From Pseudomonas guineae (GTDB taxonomy: Bacteria; Pseudomonadota; Gammaproteobacteria; Pseudomonadales; Pseudomonadaceae), in contig NZ_FOQL01000001.1 of the NCBI RefSeq assembly GCF_900113745.1, positions 1,426,001-1,490,000 on the forward strand: 64,000 nucleotides of DNA, given 5' to 3'. A program made the position numbers and the translations under genes. Shown in pieces: positions 19,049 through 28,821 of this stretch. The notes beneath the pieces were generated by a model. The model was not told the origin of the DNA and did no database searches. It saw only the letters and a program-made list of their open reading frames with translations. Positions within the stretch are counted from its first letter, which is position 1. Each line of letters starts with the position of its first letter.

Positions 19049-20638
19049 ATGCGCCTCGCCCTCCTTCCGCTGCTACTTGCACCGCTATTGGCGCCTGCAC
19101 TGGCCCAGGCCAGCACACTCAGCGTCTGCACCGAAGCCAGCCCGGACGGTTTCGACGTGGTGCAGTACAACTCCCTGACCACCACCAACGCTTCGGCTGA
19201 CGTGCTGATGAATCGCCTGGTGGATTTCGATGCCGCCAGCGGCACCTTACAGCCAAGCCTGGCACAAACCTGGGACGTCAGCCCGGACGGCCTGAGCTAT
19301 AGCTTTACCCTTAGGCCCGATGTGAGCTTCCACAGCACTGACTACTTCACCCCCAGCCGCACGCTGAATGCGGATGACGTGCTGTTCAGCTTCCAGCGCA
19401 TGCTCGACCCGGCCCACCCTTGGCACAACGTGGCCGCGAGTGGCTATCCGCATGCCCAGTCGATGCAACTACCAAGCCTGATCAAGAGCCTCGATAAAAC
19501 CGGCGAGCACAGCCTGCGCTTCACCCTCAACTACCCCGACGCGACCTTCCTCGCAACACTCAGCATGGGCTTCGCATCGATTTACTCCGCCGAGTACGCC
19601 GCCCAGCTATTGGCCGCTGGCACACCCGAGGCACTCAACAGCCAGCCGATTGGCAGCGGCCCCTTTGTCTTCAAACGCTTTCAGAAAGACGCAAGCGTGC
19701 GCTACAGCGCCAATCCGAACTACTTCGCCGGCAAACCTGCGGTGGACAACCTGATCTTTGCCATCACCCCAGACGCTAATGTTCGCCTGCAAAAGCTGCG
19801 CCGCGGCGAGTGTCATATTGCGCTATCACCAAAACCTCAGGATGTAATGGCCATTGCCGGCGATAACAGCTTGCAGAGCGTGCACACCGCAGCTTTTATG
19901 ACGGCCTTTGTCGGCATCAACAGCCAGCATCCGCCACTCGACCAACCGGCTGTGCGCCAGGCCATCAACCTAGCCTTTGATAAAATTAGCTACTTGAAAG
20001 CGGTGTTTGAAAACAGCGCCGAGGCTGCTAATGGGCCCTATCCACCCAACACATGGAGCTACGCCGGCGAACTGCCCGGTTACGCTTATGATCCGCAAAA
20101 GGCCCTCGAACTGCTCAAGACGGCTGGTCTGGCTGACGGGTTTAGCACCACCATCTGGACACGCCCAAGCGGCAGCCTGCTCAACCCTAACCCAAACCTG
20201 GGCGCGCAACTGCTGCAGGCCGATCTGGACAAAATCGGCATCAAAGCCGAGATTCGCGTAATCGAGTGGGGCGAGTTGATTCGCCGCGCCAAAGCCGGTG
20301 AGCATGACCTGCTGTTTATGGGTTGGGCCGGCGACAACGGCGACCCCGACAACTTCCTCACCCCACAGTTTTCCTGCGCCTCGGTCGAGTCCGGGCTGAA
20401 CTTCGCGCGTTACTGCGACCCGCAACTGGACCAGCTGATCGCTGACGGCAAACGCACCAGCGATCAGGCGCAACGCAGCCAGCTGTATAAGCAAGCGCAG
20501 CAGATCATCCAGCAGCAAGCGCTTTGGCTGCCACTGGCTCATCCGACCGCCTACGCGCTGACGCGCAAGCAAGTCCAGGGTTATCAGGTCAGTCCGTTCG
20601 GCCGGCAAGACTTTGCCAAGGTACGCCTAGCGCCTTGA
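19049..20638 (+). CDS. Periplasmic peptide-binding protein of an ABC transporter (DppA/OppA type, orphan)
   Basis: 529 residues with a signal peptide (1-21, cleavage after AQA). It is a cluster C solute-binding protein: LVDFDAASGTLQPSLAQTWDVSPDGLSYSFTLRPDVSFH near the N-terminus and IGSGPFVFKRFQKD in the middle are family hallmarks. The likely cargo is a di- or oligopeptide. No permease or ATPase genes are adjacent, so it must share transporter subunits encoded elsewhere; in P. aeruginosa several DppA paralogues, including one at this position (PA5317, from memory), serve one DppBCDF system. Monocistronic and convergent with radC, with three bases between the stop codons. Confidence 0.9.
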   Translation: MRLALLPLLLAPLLAPALAQASTLSVCTEASPDGFDVVQYNSLTTTNASADVLMNRLVDFDAASGTLQPSLAQTWDVSPDGLSYSFTLRPDVSFHSTDYFTPSRTLNADDVLFSFQRMLDPAHPWHNVAASGYPHAQSMQLPSLIKSLDKTGEHSLRFTLNYPDATFLATLSMGFASIYSAEYAAQLLAAGTPEALNSQPIGSGPFVFKRFQKDASVRYSANPNYFAGKPAVDNLIFAITPDANVRLQKLRRGECHIALSPKPQDVMAIAGDNSLQSVHTAAFMTAFVGINSQHPPLDQPAVRQAINLAFDKISYLKAVFENSAEAANGPYPPNTWSYAGELPGYAYDPQKALELLKTAGLADGFSTTIWTRPSGSLLNPNPNLGAQLLQADLDKIGIKAEIRVIEWGELIRRAKAGEHDLLFMGWAGDNGDPDNFLTPQFSCASVESGLNFARYCDPQLDQLIADGKRTSDQAQRSQLYKQAQQIIQQQALWLPLAHPTAYALTRKQVQGYQVSPFGRQDFAKVRLAP

Positions 20639-20641
20639 ACC

Positions 20642-21316
20642 TTAGAGCCAGCCGTACTCAGCCATCGACAGCGGCTCACCATCGCCGACGATAAAGTGAT
20701 CGAGTACGCGCACATCTACCAGCTCCAGCGCCTCTTTCAGGCGGCGAGTCAGTACCCGGTCTGCCTGACTGGGTTCAGCGACGCCAGAAGGGTGGTTGTG
20801 GGTCAATATGAGCGCCGCTGCATTGTGTGCAAGCGCACGTTTAACCACCTGACGGGGATATACGCTGGCACTGTCGATGGAGCCATGAAACAGCGCCTCA
20901 AAGGCCAGCACGCGGTGTTTGGCATCGAGAAACAGGCAGCCGAATACCTCATGGGGCTCATGGCGCAACAGCGCTTTCAAGTAATCACGCACGGCCTGCG
21001 GGCTTTCCAGCGCCGAATCGCGACGCAGTTGCTCGGCCAGATGACGCCGCGCCATCTCCAGCACGGCCTGTAACTGGGCAAACTTAGCCGGCCCCAACCC
21101 CAGGCGCTTGCTGAACGATGGTAAATCGGCATGGAGCAACGCCCGCAAGCTGCCAAAGTCACCGAGCAGATGCCGCGCCAAGTCGACCGCGCTTTGCCCG
21201 GTTACACCGGTACGCAGGAAAATCGCCAGCAATTCCGCATCAGTCAGGGTGCCAGCACCCTGAGCCAAAAGCTTCTCCCGCGGGCGCTCTGCCGCAGGCC
21301 AGTCACGAATACTCAT
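20642..21316 (-). CDS. radC: RadC family protein (UPF0758, JAMM domain)
   Basis: 224 residues from ATG 21316, with AGGAGGTG just upstream; a ten-codon longer frame to 21346 is less likely. An N-terminal helix-hairpin-helix-like region (residues 1-100) precedes a JAB/MPN domain with the metal motif [15 protein letters not shown] (His-x-His and Asp ligands). Originally linked to DNA repair, RadC proteins have no proven function in E. coli. The place between the peptide-binding gene and the divergent coaBC is the standard Pseudomonas arrangement. Confidence 0.93.
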   Translation of the reverse strand: MSIRDWPAAERPREKLLAQGAGTLTDAELLAIFLRTGVTGQSAVDLARHLLGDFGSLRALLHADLPSFSKRLGLGPAKFAQLQAVLEMARRHLAEQLRRDSALESPQAVRDYLKALLRHEPHEVFGCLFLDAKHRVLAFEALFHGSIDSASVYPRQVVKRALAHNAAALILTHNHPSGVAEPSQADRVLTRRLKEALELVDVRVLDHFIVGDGEPLSMAEYGWL

Positions 21317-21503
21317 CACACCTCCTTGTGTTATCAGACGCGGCAAACTGCCTCACCTGCGTGCCGCAAAGCCAAGCCAGGCAAGCGTTTGGCAGTACTA
21401 CTCGACTGCAGGCTCTGTGCTATCGTAGCCCAACTTTTGCGCCGCGCCTGGCCTGGGGAGGTGTCGGCGCGGCGGTGTATCCATTTTTATAAAAGGCAGG
21501 CCT

Positions 21504-22712
21504 ATGCAGCGGCTGTATCGGAAACGCATCATTGTTGGCGTAGGCGGCGGTATTGCCGCGTATAAAAGTGCTGAGCTGATTCGCCGACTGAAAGATCAGG
21601 ACGCCGATGTCCGTGTGGTCATGACCAAGGGCGGTCGTGAATTCATCACCCCGCTAACCTTGCAGGCGCTCTCTGGGCACCCGGTCCACCTCGATCTGCT
21701 CGACCCCGCTGCCGAAGCGGCTATGGGCCATATCGAACTGGCGCGCTGGGCCGATCTGGTACTGATTGCTCCAGCCACGGCTGACCTGATGGCGCGCCTG
21801 GCCCAAGGGGTAGCTGATGACCTGCTGACGACCCTGGTGCTGGCTACTGATGCACCGGTGGCCCTGGCCCCAGCGATGAACCAGGCGATGTGGCGCGACC
21901 CGGCCACCCAAGCTAACGCCGCACTGCTGACCATCCGCGGCCTGCACCTATTCGGGCCTGCGTCTGGCAGCCAGGCCTGTGGCGATGTCGGCCTGGGCCG
22001 TATGCTTGAAGCCGAGCAGCTGGTGCAATGCGCCGCTGATTGCTTCCAGCATCAAGCGCTGACCGGCAAGCATGTGTTGATTACCGCTGGGCCGACCCAA
22101 GAAAATATCGACCCCGTGCGCTACATCACCAATCACAGCTCCGGCAAGATGGGCTTTGCCCTCGCCGAGGCCGCCGCTGAAGCAGGTGCCAAGGTCACCC
22201 TCATCAGCGGCCCGGTGCACCTACCTACACCCGAGCGGGTTACCCGCATTAACGTCACCAGTGCCCGCGACATGCTCGCCGCTTGTGAAGCCGCAATGCC
22301 TTGCGACCTGCTGATTGCCGCTGCAGCGGTGGCTGATTACCGTCCAGAAGTGGTCGCCCAGCACAAATTGAAGAAAGATCCTTCCAGCGGCGACGGTCTG
22401 CTCCTGCAAATGGTGCGCAACCCGGATATTCTCGCCACCCTGGCCAGCCGCAGCGACCGCCCGTTCAGTGTTGGCTTTGCCGCCGAAACCGAGAACCTGC
22501 TGGAGTACGCCTCGCGCAAGCTACGCGACAAGAACCTCGACCTGATCGTGGCCAATGACGTGGCTAACCCGAGCATAGGCTTCAATAGCGAAGAAAATGC
22601 CATCACCATCATCGACCGTGAGCTCCAGCAAAGCAGCTTCGCCCAGACCAGCAAAAGCAAGATTGCTCGCCAATTGGTGAGCTTCATCGCCGAGCGCATG
22701 GCAGACCGTTGA
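21504..22712 (+). CDS. coaBC: Bifunctional phosphopantothenoylcysteine decarboxylase/synthetase
   Basis: 402 residues. The N-terminal CoaC part (about 1-190) is an FMN-binding HFCD domain: VGVGGGIAAYKSAELIRRL, the catalytic-histidine region AMGHIELARWADLVLIAPATA and the PAMNQAMW substrate-recognition clamp. The C-terminal CoaB part (190-402) has ITAGPTQENIDPVRYITNHS, AAAVADYRP and KLKKDPSSGDG with the active-site lysine. The enzyme performs two successive steps of coenzyme A synthesis: CTP-dependent joining of cysteine to 4'-phosphopantothenate, then decarboxylation. Divergent from radC, followed by dut after repeat copy C. Confidence 0.96.
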   Translation: MQRLYRKRIIVGVGGGIAAYKSAELIRRLKDQDADVRVVMTKGGREFITPLTLQALSGHPVHLDLLDPAAEAAMGHIELARWADLVLIAPATADLMARLAQGVADDLLTTLVLATDAPVALAPAMNQAMWRDPATQANAALLTIRGLHLFGPASGSQACGDVGLGRMLEAEQLVQCAADCFQHQALTGKHVLITAGPTQENIDPVRYITNHSSGKMGFALAEAAAEAGAKVTLISGPVHLPTPERVTRINVTSARDMLAACEAAMPCDLLIAAAAVADYRPEVVAQHKLKKDPSSGDGLLLQMVRNPDILATLASRSDRPFSVGFAAETENLLEYASRKLRDKNLDLIVANDVANPSIGFNSEENAITIIDRELQQSSFAQTSKSKIARQLVSFIAERMADR

Positions 22713-22906
22713 AAAACGTGAGCGAGGCAGGCAAGACAAGGCAAAAATGGCCGAGAAAGCGGAGTTTACTGGCTGTAAATGAGCATTACTCGCTTCACTC
22801 GCCCTTCGGGTCGCACTGAAGCGCGCTAGCCACAAGTGACTTTCCGACGCCGTTTTAACGCAGCATTGCCAACGCACGTAGTTTTAAACGGCCTGCCGGC
22901 CCGCAG
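22713..22906 (+). repeat. Dispersed intergenic repeat, copy C (long form)
   Basis: Begins directly after the coaBC stop codon and fills most of the gap before dut. Core hairpin TTTAC (22765-22769), 5-base loop, GTAAA (22775-22779), then TGAGCATTACTCG. It carries the extra arm CTTCACTCGCCCTTCGGG...GCACTGAAGCGCGCTAGCC and the GTTTTAACGCAGCA segment. Here the repeat lies with the flanking plus-strand genes, whereas copies A, B, D and E flank minus-strand genes. Confidence 0.8.
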
Positions 22907-22939
22907 CTGACGCTCCACTCACTGACCACAGAGCCTGAT

Positions 22940-23395
22940 ATGCACGCCTTACAAGCCAAGATCCTCGACCCGCGCCTGGGCAACGAATTTCCCCTACCGC
23001 ACTACGCCACGCCAGGCTCCGCCGGCCTCGATCTGCGTGCCATGCTTAAGCAGGAACTGGTACTCGAGCCAGGGCAGACCGTGCTAATCCCTACCGGCCT
23101 ATCGATCTACATCGGCGACCCTGGTCTGGCGGCGATGATCCTCCCGCGCTCGGGCCTGGGCCACAAACATGGCATCGTTCTCGGCAACCTGGTCGGCCTG
23201 ATTGACTCGGACTACCAGGGTGAATTGATGGTGTCCTGCTGGAATCGCGGGCAAAGCGCCTTCACCGTGGCCATCGGTGAACGCATCGCCCAGCTGATTC
23301 TGGTCCCCGTTGTGCAAGCCCATTTCGAGTTGGTAGAAGAGTTTGATCAGAGCCAGCGCGGTGCAGGCGGCTTCGGCCACTCCGGCAGCCACTGA
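22940..23395 (+). CDS. dut: dUTP diphosphatase
   Basis: 151 residues, trimeric dUTPase with its five motifs: [10 protein letters not shown] (I), [11 protein letters not shown] (II), [11 protein letters not shown] (III), with the catalytic aspartate, [12 protein letters not shown] (IV) and the flexible C-terminal [12 protein letters not shown] (V), which closes the active site. It hydrolyses dUTP to dUMP, keeping uracil out of DNA and supplying dTMP synthesis. Order coaBC-dut-algC-argB is the normal Pseudomonas one. Confidence 0.96.
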   Translation: MHALQAKILDPRLGNEFPLPHYATPGSAGLDLRAMLKQELVLEPGQTVLIPTGLSIYIGDPGLAAMILPRSGLGHKHGIVLGNLVGLIDSDYQGELMVSCWNRGQSAFTVAIGERIAQLILVPVVQAHFELVEEFDQSQRGAGGFGHSGSH

Positions 23396-23439
23396 TTGCC
23401 CTAACCTAGCTCTAGGATGAATGACCGAGGAGACGCTGC

Positions 23440-26043
23440 ATGAAACTCTTCACCCGCACTGCCAAGGACGCTGACGTGTTAACCACTAGCGCCCAGTTAA
23501 CCAGCGCTCCCGACGAGCCGAAAACAGCCAAAAGCAGCCAAAACACCTTGCTGCCTGGTCTGCTGGCGGCGTTTGTCGGCATCATCCTAGCCGGCGCGCT
23601 ACTCTGGTTCGGCCCGCTCAACAGCGCCTATCAGCAGCAGTTGCAGCAACTCAGCCAGGCTTGGGGCGGCGGTCAGGCGACCGTATTGCAAAAAGCCCTG
23701 CAGCAACTTAGTGCCGACACCCAGGCAGCCGCACGCAACCCACAACTGTTGCAGGCCTTGCAAAGCCAGGACATCAACCAAGTCCGCGCCGCCGAACGCA
23801 ACCTCACCTATTGGCACGGCGTGGTCGACGCCCACCTCAACGCACGCAACCAGGCCGTGCAGGACATGGGCCGCAGCGCGCCGATGAACTTTGCCGCGCT
23901 GGACATGCTCCGCCGTGTAGAAAACGGCCAAACGCCAGCACCCGAAGCCTACAAGGTGGGCCAGCGCTGGCTGGTCTACAGCGCCGCGCCCCTGCGCCTG
24001 AGCGAAGGTGAGCCGCTGCATGGCACGCTGCTGCTGGTCGTAGACCTTGAGCGCCTGCTCGCCAGCCTGCCAGTAATGCCCGACGAAATCGGCCAGATCC
24101 AACTGATTCAGCAGTTCAGCAACACCGCTGCCCAAGTGCTGGCCCAGCGCGGTCAGGCTCAAGGCAACGCGCAATCATTCAGCACCGGCAACCCCAACTG
24201 GACAGTAAGCTTCACCCCTGGCCCTTCTTTGACCAGCCCAGTATTTTCTCCGCTGCTGCTGGCCATCGCCGGCCTGCTGGCCCTGGCTGGCGCGACTGCC
24301 GGGCTCTATCTGCTGCAGAGCACCCTGCAGCGCCGCCTGCGTAGCGACGTACAACAGCTGAGTCAGATGCTCAAAACCTTGGCTTCGGGTAAGGCAGTCA
24401 AAGCCTTCAGCCTGAGCCTTCCCGTCCTGGATACCCTTGCGCAGAGCCTGGCACGCATGCCACGCCGCGCCAGCGAGCAGACGGCGGCAGCGGCGCCCAA
24501 CGCCGGTGGCGCCAAGCCGGAACGTACTGACCCCCTGCAGGCGCCAACCAGCGCTATGCTCGACCCACTGTTTCATGACACCGACATTCTCGATATCGAT
24601 ATTCTCGACGAAGACCAGGACCTGCTAGGCCTCGATGAGCCGACTCCCGCGCCAGTGCAAACGAACGCGCCAAAGCTGCCGGCAGATATCTTCCGCGCCT
24701 ACGATATTCGCGGCGTTGTCGGGCGCACCCTGAGCGCCGAAACCGCCTACTGGATTGGCCGCGCCATCGGCTCGCAAAGCATTGCCCAAGGCGAGCCGAA
24801 CATTGCCGTCGGCCGTGACGGGCGCTTGTCCGGCCCGGAACTGGCTCAGCAACTCATCCAAGGTCTGCTCGATTGCGGTTGCCACGTCAGCGACGTTGGC
24901 ATGGTGCCGACGCCCGTGGTGTATTACGCCGGGCATATTCTCACCGGAAAATCCGCCGTCATGCTCACCGGCAGTCATAACCCGCGCGACTATAACGGCT
25001 TCAAAATCGTCATCGCCGGCGACACCCTGGCCAACGAACAGATCCAAGCGCTGAAGGCGCGCATCGATAACAACGACCTGATCAGTGGCGTCGGTACTAT
25101 CGAGCAGGTCGATGTATTGGACCGCTACCTCAAGCAAATTCGCGATGACATCGCCATGGCCAAGCCCATGCGCGTGGTGGTCGACTGCGGCAATGGCGTC
25201 GCCGGCGTGATCGCACCGCGATTGCTCGAATCGCTGGGTTGTACGGTGATTCCGCTGTACTGCGAGGTCGACGGTAACTTCCCTAACCACCACCCGGATC
25301 CCGGCAAGCCGGAGAACTTGGTAGATCTGATTGCCAAGGTCAAAAGCGAAAACGCCGATATCGGCCTGGCCTTCGATGGCGATGGCGACCGCGTCGGCGT
25401 GGTCACCAACACCGGCACCATCGTTTATCCGGATCGCTTGCTGATGCTGTTCGCCAAGGATGTAGTGTCGCGCAACCCTGGTGCCGATATTATCTTCGAC
25501 GTTAAATGCACGCGCCGCCTGACCCCGCTGATTAGCGGCTACGGTGGCCGTCCGGTGATGTGGAAAACCGGCCACTCACTGATCAAGAAGAAGATGAAAG
25601 AAACTGGCGCGCTGTTAGCAGGTGAAATGAGCGGGCATATTTTCTTCAAGGAGCGCTGGTTCGGTTTCGACGACGGCATCTATGCCGCTGCGCGCCTGCT
25701 GGAAATTCTCAGCCAGGATCGCCGCGATGCCGATCACGTGTTCAGTGCGTTCCCCAATGATGTTTCCACCCCAGAAATCAATATCGAGGTGACCGAGCAG
25801 AGCAAGTTCAGCATCATCGAACGCCTGCAACGCGATGGCGTATGGGGTGAAGGCAATATCACCACCCTCGACGGCATTCGCGTCGACTACCCCAAAGGCT
25901 GGGGCCTAGTCCGCGCCTCCAACACCACGCCGGTTTTGGTACTGCGCTTCGAGGCGGAAACCGAACAGGAACTCGAACGGATTAAAGAAGTATTCCGCGC
26001 CCAGCTTTACAGCGCCGTGCCTGACCTCGACCTGCCGTTCTGA
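23440..26043 (+). CDS. algC: Phosphomannomutase/phosphoglucomutase AlgC, long form with N-terminal membrane domain
   Basis: 867 residues. Residues about 414-867 are the alpha-D-phosphohexomutase: FRAYDIRGVVG, the phosphoserine loop TGSHNPRDYNG (Ser512), the metal loop DGDGDR (646-651) and the C-terminal phosphate-binding domain. It interconverts mannose-6-P and mannose-1-P, and glucose-6-P and glucose-1-P, for alginate, LPS, Psl and rhamnolipid. The first 410 residues hold a membrane segment (37-58), a periplasmic stretch with a coiled-coil-like Gln-rich start (60-270), a second membrane segment (271-293) and an acidic linker (375-405). No internal start with a ribosome-binding site was seen at the 460-residue point, so the long form appears genuine. 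Its sensory or anchoring role is unknown. Confidence 0.92.
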   Translation: MKLFTRTAKDADVLTTSAQLTSAPDEPKTAKSSQNTLLPGLLAAFVGIILAGALLWFGPLNSAYQQQLQQLSQAWGGGQATVLQKALQQLSADTQAAARNPQLLQALQSQDINQVRAAERNLTYWHGVVDAHLNARNQAVQDMGRSAPMNFAALDMLRRVENGQTPAPEAYKVGQRWLVYSAAPLRLSEGEPLHGTLLLVVDLERLLASLPVMPDEIGQIQLIQQFSNTAAQVLAQRGQAQGNAQSFSTGNPNWTVSFTPGPSLTSPVFSPLLLAIAGLLALAGATAGLYLLQSTLQRRLRSDVQQLSQMLKTLASGKAVKAFSLSLPVLDTLAQSLARMPRRASEQTAAAAPNAGGAKPERTDPLQAPTSAMLDPLFHDTDILDIDILDEDQDLLGLDEPTPAPVQTNAPKLPADIFRAYDIRGVVGRTLSAETAYWIGRAIGSQSIAQGEPNIAVGRDGRLSGPELAQQLIQGLLDCGCHVSDVGMVPTPVVYYAGHILTGKSAVMLTGSHNPRDYNGFKIVIAGDTLANEQIQALKARIDNNDLISGVGTIEQVDVLDRYLKQIRDDIAMAKPMRVVVDCGNGVAGVIAPRLLESLGCTVIPLYCEVDGNFPNHHPDPGKPENLVDLIAKVKSENADIGLAFDGDGDRVGVVTNTGTIVYPDRLLMLFAKDVVSRNPGADIIFDVKCTRRLTPLISGYGGRPVMWKTGHSLIKKKMKETGALLAGEMSGHIFFKERWFGFDDGIYAAARLLEILSQDRRDADHVFSAFPNDVSTPEINIEVTEQSKFSIIERLQRDGVWGEGNITTLDGIRVDYPKGWGLVRASNTTPVLVLRFEAETEQELERIKEVFRAQLYSAVPDLDLPF

Positions 26044-26047
26044 TTGA

Positions 26048-26980
<933 letters not shown>

Positions 26981-27035
26981 GGCCCGCACAAAAGCGAGTC
27001 ATCAGCGCTGATCATGGCTGATTCGCCCTCCTGAT

Positions 27036-27061
27036 AGCCTGCTGCACCCCTGCAGCAGGCT
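27036..27061. terminator. Hairpin downstream of argB
   Basis: AGCCTGCTGCA (27036-27046), loop CCCC, TGCAGCAGGCT (27051-27061), a perfect 11-bp stem 55 bp after argB. There is no T tract, so it is a weaker terminator candidate or an RNA 3'-end stabiliser. Confidence 0.55.
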
Positions 27062-27159
27062 GCCTCAACACCGAAGCTCAGTGAATCCACACTGCACGCC
27101 AGAGGTGTACGCCATAGCAACTGCCCTTTCTCGCGAAGCCTTGAGCTTTTTCAACACGC

Positions 27160-27449
27160 TACGTGTGCGCCGGGCATTCGCTATGCAGATGACCTAAGTC
27201 GTAACGGCGGTGATTTCTTCGCGATCAAAACGGTGCTTGGGTATCTAACCCTCCTCGCTTCGACGATAAACTGCAGATTGGCATTCGCGTCGCTCGCCTG
27301 GGACGTTCCAGCTTGAGCTTTACCATAGACAGTTGGTGCGCGCAGCAGGCGCTGAACGCCGAGAAGTGATTTACGTACACGCAGACAACACAAGCCATAA
27401 CAGTAGCTCGCTGCTGGCATGGCTGAGAGAAAAGATCTCTGAACTTTGA
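27160..27449 (+). pseudogene. Frameshifted acyl-CoA thioesterase (4HBT hotdog) remnant
   Basis: No open frame covers this plus-strand stretch, yet three consecutive pieces read as one thioesterase. Frame of 27179: RYADDLSRNGGDFFAIKT. Frame of 27256: RFDDKLQIGIRVARLGRSSL, continuing to about 27360. Frame of 27366: VIYVHADNTSHN to LLAWLREKISEL and a TGA at 27447-27449. Together they follow the C-terminal two-thirds of the 4HBT/YbgC family (the xYDDxLxIxxRVxRLGxSSL strand and the ELVYVHAD strand). At least two frame changes are needed, near 27235-27255 and 27361-27366, and no clear start was found upstream. It is convergent with the DUF4124 gene. A sequencing error could explain one shift but hardly both. 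Confidence 0.75.
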
Positions 27450-27475
27450 GCGCTGCGCGCCGCAAACATAAGCGT

Positions 27476-28075
27476 TTAATTGCGCCCCAGCAGGACCTTG
27501 AGCCGATCACGGTCAGCATTGAAACTGCTGTCCGCCGCTTTGCGCACAGCCTGATAGCGCAAGATGTCGCTTTTGAGGCGTTCCTGCTCGATTTTTTGAT
27601 TATCGATCTGCGCCAATATGTGCGCTGGTACTGCACGCCCCGCGCGCTCATGGTTGGCCGCTTGGCTTTGCAGGTTGGCCTGTTGAGTACGCACCGACTG
27701 CAAATTGCCGCGCGCCACACCAATCAGGCCATCCAGCTCGGCCAGCTTGCGCTGGCGCGCACGTTCCACGTCTTCCGGGGTGCTATAAAAGCGCAGCAGT
27801 TGCGCATCAGAGCTGGCGCGCGCCTTCTCTGCGAGGATGTGTTTCATTTCTTCGGCGGTAGGGGCCGGCGGTATCACTTTAATCACCCGGCCCTGATCGT
27901 TCAGCACCTCATAGCCCTTGCCGATGTGCTCAGGCGGTACGCCCTGACGGCTTAATACGGTGGTCCCCCGATCGTCGACATAGCGGTACAACTCGGTCGC
28001 ACCTGCCACAACCGGCAGCAGTAGGCCAAGCAACAGCGAACAGCGGGTTAGGGCAGTCTTATGCACACGCAGCAC
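27476..28075 (-). CDS. DUF4124 domain-containing secreted protein
   Basis: 199 residues, signal peptide 1-26 (cleavage after VVAGA), then the DUF4124 segment ELYRYVDDRGTTVLSRQGVPPEHIGKGYEVLNDQGRV, a short beta-hairpin found in many Pseudomonas exported proteins. The remaining 120 residues are strongly helical and charged (ARQRKLAELDGLIGVARGNLQ ... QIDNQKIEQERLKSDILRY) and probably form a coiled coil. No function is known. The GTG at 28075 is 12 bp after the pyrE stop and lacks a good ribosome-binding site, which suggests reinitiation behind pyrE; a second GTG is three codons further in. Confidence 0.82.
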   Translation of the reverse strand: MLRVHKTALTRCSLLLGLLLPVVAGATELYRYVDDRGTTVLSRQGVPPEHIGKGYEVLNDQGRVIKVIPPAPTAEEMKHILAEKARASSDAQLLRFYSTPEDVERARQRKLAELDGLIGVARGNLQSVRTQQANLQSQAANHERAGRAVPAHILAQIDNQKIEQERLKSDILRYQAVRKAADSSFNADRDRLKVLLGRN

Positions 28076-28087
28076 CTTATCAGCAGG

Positions 28088-28729
28088 TTAGATGCCGTAC
28101 TCGGCACGATAGGCTTGTACAGCAGGGAGATACTGCTTGAGTTCAGCATCCTCTGCCAGATATTCCAGTACCTGTTCGAGTGACACAATACTCACCACCG
28201 GCATCGCGTAATCACGCTCAACTTCCTGAATCGCTGAAAGCTCGCCCTTGCCGCGCTCTTGACGATTAAGCGCAATCAGCACGCCAGCCGCTTTGGCGCC
28301 CTGCGCCTGGATGATCTGCATCACCTCACGAATTGCCGTGCCGGCAGTGATCACGTCATCGATGATGAGTATGCGCCCGGCCAATGGCGCACCGACTAGG
28401 GTGCCGCCTTCGCCGTGATCCTTAGCTTCCTTGCGGTTAAAGCACCAAGGCATATCGCGCTGATGATGCTCCGCCAGCGCCACTGCAGTGGTGGCCGCCA
28501 ACGGGATACCTTTATAGGCCGGACCGAACAGCACATCGAAGTCGATCCCGCTGTCCACTACTGCGGCGGCATAGAAACGCCCGAGCTGCGCCAGCGCTAG
28601 ACCGCTGTCGAACAAGCCGGCATTGAAGAAATAAGGGCTGATACGCCCGGATTTCAGCGTGAACTGACCGAATCGTAAAACCCCACGTTCGATGGCAAAA
28701 CGGATGAAATCGCGCTGATACGCTTGCAT
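28088..28729 (-). CDS. pyrE: Orotate phosphoribosyltransferase
   Basis: 213 residues. Orotate-binding and PRPP motifs: [63 protein letters not shown] (flexible loop) and the PRPP loop [17 protein letters not shown]. It makes OMP from orotate and PRPP in pyrimidine synthesis. ATG at 28729; divergent from crc across 92 bp, the usual Pseudomonas arrangement, and followed by the DUF4124 gene. Confidence 0.96.
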   Translation of the reverse strand: MQAYQRDFIRFAIERGVLRFGQFTLKSGRISPYFFNAGLFDSGLALAQLGRFYAAAVVDSGIDFDVLFGPAYKGIPLAATTAVALAEHHQRDMPWCFNRKEAKDHGEGGTLVGAPLAGRILIIDDVITAGTAIREVMQIIQAQGAKAAGVLIALNRQERGKGELSAIQEVERDYAMPVVSIVSLEQVLEYLAEDAELKQYLPAVQAYRAEYGI

Positions 28730-28821
28730 GAAAAAGTCCCGAACGGCACGGCTTTGCTAGGAAGTTACTTATTAGAGACGAGCTCGGGTATCATACACGC
28801 ACGTGATTTTTGGGGCCATTT

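Noticed and set aside
22930..22944. AGAGCCTGATATGC at the dut start as the end of repeat copy C
   Set aside because: It is in the opposite orientation to what the other copies would predict at that end and is short.
24625..25575. 316-residue antisense open frame over algC
   Set aside because: Opposite the mutase catalytic domain with intact motifs.
27181..27723. 180-residue minus-strand open frame
   Set aside because: Covers the thioesterase remnant and the end of the DUF4124 gene in an antisense or different frame; Arg/Ser-rich composition typical of a shadow frame and no family resemblance.
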